64,000 nucleotides of DNA from positions 4,669,366 through 4,733,365 of the forward strand of contig OX463846.1 in NCBI GenBank assembly GCA_949825065.1, written 5' to 3'. Shown here one piece after another: positions 55,911 to 64,000 of this stretch (position 1 is the first letter of the stretch; every line of letters starts with the position of its first letter). This DNA comes from Odontocerum albicorne. Lineage: Eukaryota > Arthropoda > Insecta > Trichoptera > Odontoceridae. Both the position numbers and the translations under genes were made by a program. The notes beneath the pieces are model-generated. The model saw only the letters and a list, made by a program, of their open reading frames with translations, searched no databases and was not told the DNA's origin.

Positions 55911-56402
55911 TACATATGAACATAGGGTGATACTTTTTACTAATTTATATATTATTTTCAATTAAAGCGTTAACACTGGAGGTTTAAAGACATTTTTGAT
56001 TGATTTTCTAAAACTATGTTTTTTCCACTTAAGATAATTATACCCGGGCATAATTCAGTCTTGTTTAAGCTCCTCTGATGCTGAGATGAAAACTTTGAAC
56101 CGGTAGTGTCATATCTTATGTAGAAAAAAGTATTTTACTAAATTAATTAAATAAAATTACCAAATATTGATTATTTAATTCCTTTGACAAAAATTCTCAT
56201 ATTAACTTGACGAGTTGTGAGACTTAATTACGAGTATGTATGGTAGTCTGCGTCAAGCCTTGGTATCCTGCGTCAACCCTTGGTATCCTGCGTCAACCCT
56301 TGGTATCCTGCATCAATTCAAAGAAACTAACAAGCCCATTCCACAATCCACAATTGGGAATGCTAAGAATATTCCCGAGCAGATATTTCAGGTGAAAATT
56401 AA

Positions 56403-57025
56403 CCTTTCCTTCCCGGTGTTGGATATCTTCTACACGTTGTTTCAAATAACCATCAATATCTCTATAAATATAATAAATACAAGGTTAAGATTTTATGTAT
56501 TCCTCCATAATATATTTACGCATTGATTTAAAAAATAATATTAATAATAATCAGAATTTATCGACTACATAGTATTTTCTGAATATCGGAAACAAATTCG
56601 CATTTAAACGCTGTGAGTGCCTCGATCTTGGGTCTTGACGATAGGTGAAAAGTATGCGGGAAGCGCGACACTATATTCGCATCTCACTTTTGCATACGTT
56701 ACTGAATAGCGAGGAGCGCAATTGTCTCAATCTCGCAAGTGTAAGCCACGCCCGATTTAGCCACCAACCCTGCCGCGCTGCAGTAGCTGTTGAGCTGGCA
56801 ACGAGACTAGACCTACGGCCGTTCCGTGAGCGGTGCCAGATGGTTTTTTAATGTTTTCAGCAAATAAATCTCAATTATTATAATTTTTAACTTCAATTAT
56901 AATTAATTAAGGGGATTATCTATGAATGTTCTTATTTTTCCGATTTAAAATCGCTAATTTTTGATCGCGTACTCACTACCCAACACCGGAACACGCGTTT
57001 CATTTTTATCACCGTAAGGGAAGGG
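56403..57025. mobile_element. piggyBac-like MITE (family 1), copy 2
   Basis: TTAA at 56399-56402 and 57026-57029. The ends are CCTTTCCTTCCCGGTG and the complement CCCTTCCCTTACGGTG. The empty site GTGAAAATTAATCACACC in segment A proves the boundaries. It is related to 17728-18334. Confidence 0.9.
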
Positions 57026-57140
57026 TTAATCACACCACTTACTCTATGGATTCCCGACAAATATTATTCAATCGAAAGTATCTTATCCAATGTATTTCCT
57101 ACATTTATACAAATATTCACTACTCATTCAATCATGAGGT

Positions 57141-58434
57141 ACGAGGTACGTCCCAAAAGTACCCGACCTAACAAAGAAAACACAAAAAATTTGGGAAAAA
57201 ATATTTTTATTTCTCAACATAGTCTCCTTTCAGCAGGACACATTTTTCCCAGTGATGTTCAATAGCTTCGATACCCTGTTTATAGTGAGAACCGTCGAGC
57301 GCCTCAAAATAGCAATCAACCGCAGATTCCACCTCTTCATTGTTGGCAAATCTTTTACCACTGAGCCATGTTTTCAAGTTTGGAAAAAGAAAATAATCCA
57401 AGGGGGCTAAATCTGGTGAATAGGGTGCGTGAAGAAGCAATTCGAGCTTTAATTCATTGATTTTGGCCACCGCGATAACGGATGTGTGAACTGGTGCATT
57501 GTCTTGATGAAACAACACTTTCTTTTTCACCAAATGCGGCCGTTTTTTCTTGATTTCATCACTCAAACGCTGCAATAAGTTCGCATAATACTCGGCGTTG
57601 ATTGTTTTTACTTTTTGAAGATAATAAATGAAAATTATCCCACGCGCATCCCAAAAAACTGACACCATGACCTTGCCTGCAGATGGAACTGTCTTCGCCT
57701 TTTTTGGAGCCGATTCTCCCCTTTCAATCCATCGTTTTAACTGTTCCTTCATCTCAGGTATGAAGTGATGGACCCATGTTTCATCCATGGTTATGAATCA
57801 ACGCAAAAACTCGGCTTTATTGCTGTGAAACATCGCCAAACACTCGATTGAAACATCCTCACGACGCTGTTTTTGTTCCATTGTGAGCAAACGCGGCACC
57901 CATCTTGCGCACAGCTTTCTCATGTCCAAATTTTCAGTCAATATGCGATGTACAGCACTTTTTGAAATGTCTACCATGTCTGCTAGCTCGCGCACTTTTA
58001 ATCGACGGTCATCCAATACCATTTTGTGGATTTTCTTTACCATTTCTGGCGTGGTCACCTCATTTGGTCGACCACTGCGATGTTCGTCTTGGCAGCTCGT
58101 ACGGCCTCATTTAAACTCTGCCACCCAATATTTTACTTTTGTAAACGAAGGAGCAGACTCCCCTAGAGTAAAATCTAGCTCGGCTTTGATATTGGTTGGA
58201 CCTAGACCTTTCAAATGAAAGTATTGTATCACATAACGATGACCAATTTTTTCCATGTTTACAAATTCACTCAGAGCGTTCACTATTGATGGCTGCCAAA
58301 CAAATACTAAACAATGTAGCGTCTTAAAATTTGGAATTTAAACTTAATAAGTTTAGTACTTTCTACCATAGTAATTTTTTAAAGCAAAAACCGCCATCTA
58401 TACTTCAGGTCGGGTACTTCTGGGACCACCCTCG
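57141..58434 (-). mobile_element. Near full-length mariner, TA-flanked
   Basis: A 1294-bp element with ends CGAGGTACGTCCC and the complement CGAGGGTGGTCCC, flanked by TA (57139-57140, 58435-58436). The empty site in segment A (GAGGTACTCAATA at 54186-54198) confirms it. It is the youngest-looking element here. See the transposase entry. Confidence 0.92.
57207..58256 (-). pseudogene. Mariner transposase, full length with two in-frame stops
   Basis: ATG at 58256-58254, TAA at 57209-57207, 349 codons, starting MEKIGHRYVIQYFHLKGLGP. HTH regions include RRLKVRELADMVDISKSAVH. The catalytic triad is visible: MDETWVHH (first D), FHQDNAPVH (second), DLAPLDYFLF (third), with 34 residues between the last two, the mariner DD34D spacing. 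The only disruptions are TGA after WVAEFK and TGA after AEFLR, each explained by CGA to TGA. No frameshift was found. Confidence 0.88.
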
Positions 58435-58439
58435 TACTC

Positions 58440-58740
58440 AACATATCTGCATTGATGATATGCACATGCTGAAGAGTGTAGACGAGAGAAAATGTTGCCT
58501 TCCGCCCCATTAATCTTACTTTCGAGTTCTATTAACACTGGAGTAGACAAGAAACTCCCTTTTTGTCATAATACTATTGCGTACTTCTAGTGTGTGCTAG
58601 TAGTGTAACTAGATAAATTATTTCACAAAACTGGGACCCTTTCTAGTTTTTGGGTACCGTTGGGAATCAAACCCGAAACCCATGAGTGGCAGACATGGAG
58701 CATCTTACGTAAATAAACCAATGAGGCAAAGTAATCAACA
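58440..58740 (-). mobile_element. tRNA-derived SINE in segment B
   Basis: Duplicate of 54190-54480, broken at its left end by the mariner insertion at 57141-58434. Head and B-box segments are as in copy A with few substitutions. Confidence 0.6.
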
Positions 58741-58959
58741 CGCTGGCTTATCTATACTCGTATATTAATATCTGAGGTCTTATTTTGAAGTGTTCAACAT
58801 TTCCGTTATTTATTTTAAAAATGCATATTGAACTTTCTTAAAAATAGGGGTTAGTTTTATTTGAACCTTTCTTTATTTTTGTATCCATTTATAATGAGAT
58901 ATCAATGTACGAGTGATTGGGCATTGTCTGTATGTGGAAATTAAATAAATAATAAATAC

Positions 58960-59055
58960 CTCAATATCTGGTATCATGGGTCCTGCGTCTTCTGATGTGT
59001 CTTCAACAGGACTGTTTGAAGAAGCAGGTAAATATTTCTTGACTTCATTGTAAAT
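58960..59055 (-). CDS. NF-kappaB-type gene, duplicated linker exon, copy B
   Basis: The acceptor TTGTTTTAG precedes 59055 and the donor GTATTT follows 58960. It encodes IYNEVKKYLPASSNSPVEDT and SEDAGPMIPDIE in 32 codons, phase 0 at both ends. Splice sites and frame are intact. It could be included together with copy A, or one of the two could be skipped. Transcript data would decide. Confidence 0.7.
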
Positions 59056-59335
59056 CTAAAACAATAGAAAATTGTACAAAAACTGACCGCATCTAGTGTA
59101 GTAAATATAATTCTTGCAATATGTACTTAATTTCATTTTATGATTTTTACTTATTTTCTTTTCTATGACTTTTATGTTACGTAGTAAGATCCAAAAGTTT
59201 CTAGCCCAAACAATTCAGAGACAAATACCATTCCAACTATGTCCGTCACATGGTCAGGCAATGGCTCCAGTTAAAAGTTGATACCTCGACCCTCAGTAGT
59301 ATGTCATCTAGATACGTGTTAATTTTTACATTCTA

Positions 59336-60308
59336 CTAGGCGCATCCAGAAAGTAAATAGCGATTGCGCACCACGCCCTGCGCCGATCCCCCACCACCGC
59401 GATCTTATGCGCGCCAGTTAGCTCCTTCCCTCGCTTCAGTGCAGGCCGAGTTTTGTTGCTGAACGGTCGAGCGTCTTTGTTCTGTAACCTTTCAAAATGG
59501 CTGCACCCACCGAAAATCCCGCCAAATGTGAAGTGCGTAGTGTCATTCGTTTTCTGAATGTACAAAATGTTCGGCCTATCGAAATTTATAGGCAACTTTA
59601 AGCACAGTACATGAATCTTTCCCACAAATTTCACGATCGCTCCTACATGAAATAGTGACAGAGCACCTTGGCTACAAAAAAAGGTGTGCTCGGAAAAGAA
59701 AAACCGAATCCCAACACCAGCAAAGTGATGGCCACAGTTTTTTGGGACCGAAAGGGTTTGATCCATGTGGAGTTTATGCCAAGATGACACACAATAAACT
59801 CAGAAGCTTATTGTGAAACTCTTCAACGACTTAGATGCGCCAACCAAAACAAGAGACGTGGAATGTTGTCAGGAAAGGAGGTTTTGATTCATGACAATAT
59901 GCGGCCTCATGCATCAGCACGAACACAGCGAGAACTTCAACGTCTTAAGTGGGAAATTTTTGGACATCCTCCTTACAGCCGCCCTGACTTGGCACCAAGT
60001 GATTTTCACTTATTCCCGAAATTTAAGGAATTTTTGGGTGGAAAACAGTTTGCAAACGATGAACACCTCAAACAAGAAGTGAAGACCTCAAACAAAAAGT
60101 GAAGACCTCAAACAAGAGTGGCGGTAGAAGAGTATAACATCGGAATTGAAAAATTGGTTCCATGTTACAATAAGTGCCTTGACAGCTATGGCGACTACAT
60201 TTAAAAATAGAGTAAGGTACTGTGACTTTGTAAATAAAGTTTTGTGTTGATATCTTTCGTTTTTATTTAGTTATGCCAAAACGTTCTTTACTTTCTGGAC
60301 GACTCACG
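59336..60308 (+). mobile_element. Mariner (MAAPIENPAK family), internally deleted, segment B
   Basis: Same left end and same internal deletion as 55096-55910 but retaining the MAAPTENPAKCEVRSVIRFL start (ATG at 59497). The C-terminal frame 59863-60102 has MLSGKEVLIHDNMRPHASAR and PDLAPSDFHLFPKFKEFLGG. The third D is kept, but an extra R codon precedes PDLAP. A 20-bp motif (GAAGTGAAGACCTCAAACAA) is repeated near 60075-60115. Confidence 0.8.
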
Positions 60309-60397
60309 TAAATTGTTGAATTTTTTTATATTTTGCAGTTATCAAATTTCTTTTAAAAGGGTAAACTTAGATAGAAATTTAACTACATTTATATACT

Positions 60398-60525
60398 GTG
60401 TACAGAGAATCTTATCTGTCATATTCTACAATGAAAGAGTGTATTAAACAGTTTCATTTAGGCAGAGAATCTATTGAATCTCATCAAGGCAGACCAGCAG
60501 AGGAACTCACTCCGGAAATGGGTTT
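60398..60525 (+). mobile_element. Mariner N-terminal fragment
   Basis: RESYLSYSTMKECIKQFHLG then RESIESHQGRPAEELTPEM. This is the second helix-turn-helix and GRP linker typical of mariner transposases. It is isolated, without terminal repeats or catalytic region. Confidence 0.5.
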
Positions 60526-60865
60526 TTTTAGTGATGGGGAAAATTTTATTAATCGCTCTAAAAAATGTTATGAATCACCTTTTATACATTTTTCCCCTTT
60601 TTTGCAACTTCTGGACTTAAACTTATATTTCATTAGTTATTTTAAATTTATCTTTCCCTCCCTCTGTTCCAGTCAGGATTCTAGTATCACCAGTGGACAT
60701 CTTCATTTATTTCTCCACATTCCACCTGACTCTAATTAGTAATCACTAAAATTCTTCCTCGAAAAATGGTATAATTACAATTTGTCCAAAAAAACGTATT
60801 TGCTTCCTGGATTATTATTCCGATCCTTTTATTAACATTGAAGCTGAAGTGCCCATTTGGTTAAA

Positions 60866-61622
60866 AGTAGACTACTCGAACATACTCGTATAAAAGTAGA
60901 CTACTCGAACATATAAAAGTAGACTACTCGAACATATAAAAGTAGACTAATCGAACATATAAAAGTAGACTACTTGAACATATAAAAGTAGACTACTCGA
61001 ACATATAAAAGTAGACTACTCGAACATGTAAAAAAAGTAGACTACTCGAACATATAAAAGTAGACTACTAGAACATATAAAAGTAGACTGCTCGAACATA
61101 CTCGTATAAAAGTAGACTACTCGAACATATAAAAGTAGACTACTCGAACATATAAAAGTAGACTACTTGAACATATAAAAGTAGATTACTCGAACATATA
61201 AAAGAAGACTACTCGAACATATAAAAGTAGACTACTCGTACATACTCGTATAAAAGTAGACTACTTGAACATATAAAAGTAGACTACTTGAACATATAAA
61301 AGTAGACTACTCGAACATATAAAAGTAGACTACTCGAACATACTTGTATAAAAGTAGACTACTCGAACATATAAAAGTAGACTACTTGAACATATAATAG
61401 TAGACTACTCGAACATATAAAAGTGACTACTCGAACATACTTGTATAAAAGTAGACTACTCGAACATATAAAAGTAGACTACTAGAACATATAAAAGTAG
61501 ACTACTCGAACATACTCGTATAAAAGTATACTACTCGAACATACTCGTATAAAAGTAGACTACTCGAACATATAAAAGTAGACTATTTGAACATATAAAA
61601 GTAGACTACTCGAACATATAAA
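60866..61622. repeat. 23-bp minisatellite, about 32 copies, with 29-bp variant units
   Basis: The unit is AAAAGTAGACTACTCGAACA plus TAT. Variant units carry six extra bases, CTCGTA after a TA (at 60883, 61099, 61243, 61513 and 61542; mutated to CTTGTA near 61335 and 61438). There are no spacers, so it is not CRISPR-like. Confidence 0.95.
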
Positions 61623-61682
61623 ATGTATCAGCATAAGAAAATATATTTTTAAAAGCAGACAATTGTTTTATCTACCTCTTAA

Positions 61683-62002
61683 CACGTTGATCGCCGTGTC
61701 AGCCACCGGTGTCCGACACCGAGGTATTCCAATTGGGCCGTGTCGGCCACCGGTGGCTGACACGGCATACCTAACTTCAGAGTGTCATTCTGTCCGTCGG
61801 CTACGCGCTCTGTATTAAACTACTATTAAACTTGGCCGACACGGCCCTTCTCTATCTTACTACGATATGGCCTTAGGATATCTTCATGGTTCTAAAAGAT
61901 ATACTCATGAATGTGATAGGTAGGTTATATTAAATTAAAAACCTAAAAACGTAAAAAACATTTTTTGGACATTTTACGAAAATCCTATTGGCGATCAATG
62001 TG
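61683..62002. mobile_element. piggyBac-like MITE (family 2), copy 2
   Basis: A 320-bp element between TTAA at 61679-61682 and 62003-62006. It is nearly identical to 38994-39300 except for a 13-14 bp addition near the left end that repeats GGTGTC-type bases. Confidence 0.88.
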
Positions 62003-62187
62003 TTAATAAAACAAGTTTCCTCTAAAGAAGTATGACAAACTCATTCACTTATAGGTTAAAAAATATCAATATGTTTGATAATTCCTCTGGATTCTCAATG
62101 TGCCATTTTGGAACAGTTATTTTTTGTAGCTTAATAATAGAAGTTCTTAAAATAATATTTTAAGAGAAAAATTATAAAAAAATTTAC

Positions 62188-62256
62188 CATGGGATTAATA
62201 TTATTTTTGGCCAAGTCTAAAGCTGTTTGATTATCGAATTTCTTCATGGGGTCAGC
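62188..62256 (-). CDS. NF-kappaB-type gene, ankyrin-repeat exon
   Basis: The acceptor TTTTTTTCAG precedes 62256 and the donor GTAAAT follows 62188. It encodes ADPMKKFDNQTALDLAKNNI and NPM (23 codons, phase 0). ADP...N.TALDLA is the second half of one ankyrin repeat and the start of the next. It continues directly from 63494-63601. Confidence 0.75.
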
Positions 62257-62439
62257 CTGAAAAAAAGCATATTATTAATACACAAATACATTGATATTGA
62301 AGCTGAAACTATATGATGCAATATATAATAAATAGCAGGGAAAATTTGTGACTCATGAAATAATAATTACTTTAATTTTTAATATTTTCATCATCACCCT
62401 GTCGTGTAGCATCGTGACTCTCATGATAGCATCTTATGT

Positions 62440-62720
62440 GTTGTGTTGTCCATCCATCTGCAGTCTGCAATTCGAAGGGCAGTTGTTAAAGGTAGTCCTG
62501 TTGAGTTTCTCACATGGTCAGTTCAATACATTGGGACTCTTCCTCTTGTGTGTCGTCCTTCCACGATTCCAGTAACCACAAGCCTCTCCAAACTGCTTCC
62601 TTGACCATAAGTAATGTGCCCAAAGAATAGGAGTACTTGTCGAAGCCATATAGGAATATAAATCAAGTCTGTCTTCGAGAATGGAGGCGTTAGTTCGCCT
62701 TGCTGTCCATGAAATTCGCC
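62440..62720 (-). mobile_element. LINE fragment (FFGHIARR family)
   Basis: The minus frame reads LLFFGHITYGQGSSLERLVV then TGIVEGRHTRGRVPMY. After one frame change, TDHVRNSTGLPLTTALRIAD follows. It lies in an intron of the NF-kappaB-type gene, in sense. Confidence 0.55.
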
Positions 62721-62822
62721 AAAATATTCATCAAAACCGTTCACCAAATTTCTACACGCTTCTGTAGCATTTCTACCTTGTTGGAATTCATACAGAATGC
62801 AATGCCGTTAATGAACTTTATC

Positions 62823-63194
62823 AATAGACATGTTTACGCGAACAAATCTCACTTAATACTGAGATGATGAAACCATTGTGTCAGTGAATTTAGAAGATCA
62901 CATATGTAGAAATACAATAGACATGTTTACGCGGACAAATCTCACTTAATACTGAGATGATGAAACCATTGTGTCAGTGAATTTAGAAGATCACATATGT
63001 AGAAATACAATAGACATGTTATCGCGGACAAATCTCACTTAATACTGAGATGATGAAACCATTGTGTCAGTGAATATAGAAGATCACATATGCAGAAATA
63101 CAATAGACATGTTTACGTGGACAAATCTCACTTAATACTGAGATGATGAAACCATTGTGTCAGTGAATTTAGAAGACCACATATGTAGAAATAC
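62823..63194. repeat. 93-bp tandem repeat, 4 copies
   Basis: AATAGACATGTTTACGCGGA begins copies at 62823, 62916, 63009 and 63102. Divergence is very low (single-base changes such as TTTA/TTAT). The array is intronic. Confidence 0.93.
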
Positions 63195-63493
63195 AATGGT
63201 AAAAAGAGGAAGCCATATATGTTTCAAACGAACACATTCATACGTGTTGAAGCATAAAATGACATTATCGGATAGAACTTTCCGGTTCCTAATATCTTCA
63301 TCTTCAAGTGAAATAAAACTAAAAAAACATCATGTTTCAGTTACCAATTACAATATAAAAAGTTCATTATCACTGATGCTTCTGTTTATTGTCATTCTCA
63401 TCGGTGATTCGGTTATTAAATATAATTTTATAAATACATTTTTCTCTTTTGAAATATTGATTTGTCATTTACGTAACACTTAAAACAACTTAC

Positions 63494-63601
63494 TTTAGCT
63501 TCCAGAAGTCTAGTACAAAGACTCAAAGTAGTTGATCTGTCAGAGCTACAGGCCAGATGCAAAGCAGTCAATCCACTGAAATCTTCAGCATTCACATCAA
63601 T
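63494..63601 (-). CDS. NF-kappaB-type gene, ankyrin-repeat exon
   Basis: The acceptor TTCTGTAG precedes 63601 and the donor GTAAGT follows 63494. It encodes IDVNAEDFSGLTALHLACSS and DRSTTLSLCTRLLEAK (36 codons, phase 0 both ends). DVNAEDFSGLTALHLA is a canonical ankyrin repeat. LCTRLLEAK-ADP across the junction fits the next repeat start. The Rel homology region lies beyond the right edge of the window. Confidence 0.8.
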
Positions 63602-63689
63602 CTACAGAAGAGTTATAATAATGTTAATAATCTAAATACATTTTAGTTTGTATGACAATGACAGAATAGGCAATGAGGACATAAGAAAA

Positions 63690-63870
63690 TAAGAAGATGC
63701 AGTACATAGAAAGAATGAATTAGTCACATAGAAAGATTTGGATATCTTAAGGAATTTTTCAATATTACCTTGGTTATTAGTTTCTGCACCCTTTCAAATG
63801 TGTAGATTATGGTTTTGGACATTCCTCCCCACGCAATCAATTTATACCTCAATTTGGCATGCCAATTAAT
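63690..63870 (-). mobile_element. LINE RT fragment
   Basis: The minus strand reads LRYKLIAWGGMSKTIIYTFE, RVQKLITKVI, LKNSLRYPNLS, matching the LRYGLxVWG...xxVQKRxxRxI block that follows the RT domain in Jockey/CR1-type LINEs. It was first considered as another ankyrin exon and rejected. Confidence 0.5.
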
Positions 63871-64000
63871 AAATACCTTTTAGACGGCATATTACAATCT
63901 ATTCTAAATAAATAAAACACCTAAAGCATTTAGCCCTCCAAACATCATAAGTTGGACTCTGGAAAACCTTAAAGCTGGTCAAAGCAGTCGCTTTTGAGTT

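Larger units (their letters stand above)
53388..55911. repeat. Segmental tandem duplication, copy A (2.5 kb)
   Basis: Begins at ATATGAACAT and runs to the right end of the mariner at 55910. It includes a 21-bp minisatellite, a SINE, one copy of the 32-codon exon and the mariner. The same order recurs in 55912-60308. Alignable introns differ at roughly 5-8 percent of sites. Copy A keeps empty target sites for two insertions present in copy B. Confidence 0.88.
55912..60308. repeat. Segmental tandem duplication, copy B (enlarged by insertions)
   Basis: It matches 53388-55911 in order but contains a piggyBac-like MITE (56403-57025) and a mariner (57141-58434). In copy A the corresponding uninterrupted TTAA (near 54070) and TA (54189-54190) remain. 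Confidence 0.88.

Noticed and set aside
59326..59790. 154-codon minus frame
   Set aside because: Antisense of the mariner 5' region at 59336-60308.
60866..61622. CRISPR-like direct repeats
   Set aside because: Units are adjoining with no unique spacers, in a eukaryotic genome. It is a minisatellite.
62823..63194. Hammerhead motif in the 93-bp repeat (CTGAGATGATGAAACC)
   Set aside because: CTGA...GATGA and GAAA run together with no room for stem II, so the core cannot form.
63690..63870. A further ankyrin exon of the NF-kappaB-type gene
   Set aside because: The minus-strand residues (LRYKLIAWGG, RVQKLITK) fit a LINE RT tail, and no acceptor precedes them.

Overview
The window is nuclear DNA of a multicellular animal, almost certainly an insect. 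Three host genes have GT-AG introns, one intron is 13.2 kb, the base composition is AT-rich, and the rest is a dense graveyard of insect-type transposons: mariner, Tc1, maT-like, hAT and piggyBac-like MITEs, Penelope-like elements, several LINE lineages and tRNA-derived SINEs. The order cannot be fixed from the sequence alone. A lepidopteran or similar holometabolous insect is a guess from repeat style.

Host genes, left to right. (1) A RERG/RasL11-like atypical Ras GTPase on +. Its last three coding exons are at 9927-10105, 23304-23493 and 24992-25060. The upstream exons with the P-loop and DxxG motif were not found and probably lie left of the window. (2) A complete NDUFB2 gene (complex I subunit, 102 aa) on +, exons 35519-35607, 38449-38575 and 40742-40834. 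(3) The 3' part of an NF-kappaB p105/Relish-type gene on -, with two ankyrin-repeat exons (63494-63601, 62188-62256), a tandemly duplicated 32-codon linker exon (58960-59055, 54721-54816), a death-domain exon (52986-53174) and the terminal exon (50674-50772). All junctions seen are phase 0. The gene continues beyond the right edge.

Region by region. 1-9.9 kb holds LINE fragments, MITEs and four minisatellites. 10-23 kb is the big Ras intron, filled with nested LINE, SINE, PLE and hAT copies. 25-35 kb is intergenic, with a nested PLE complex, an AT-rich stretch with little recognisable, and LINE remnants. 35.5-40.9 kb is NDUFB2 with MITEs in its introns. 41-50.5 kb is a Tc1/mariner cluster. 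50.6-64 kb is the NF-kappaB gene, whose introns carry a tandem segmental duplication that copied an exon.

Strongest leads. (a) The octamer TACTCGTA/TACGAGTA occurs about ten times above expectation and looks like the excision footprint of the mariner at 57141-58434. (b) Hammerhead-ribozyme-like cores lie in the Penelope-like termini. (c) An NF-kappaB linker exon is duplicated in frame, and one duplication breakpoint lies at a mariner end. (d) A SINE and a LINE share a 3' tail. (e) Three tandem copies of an exon end and its 5' splice site lie in the Ras gene. About 18 minisatellites occur in 64 kb, several seeded in transposon sequence and three split by clean transposon insertions.
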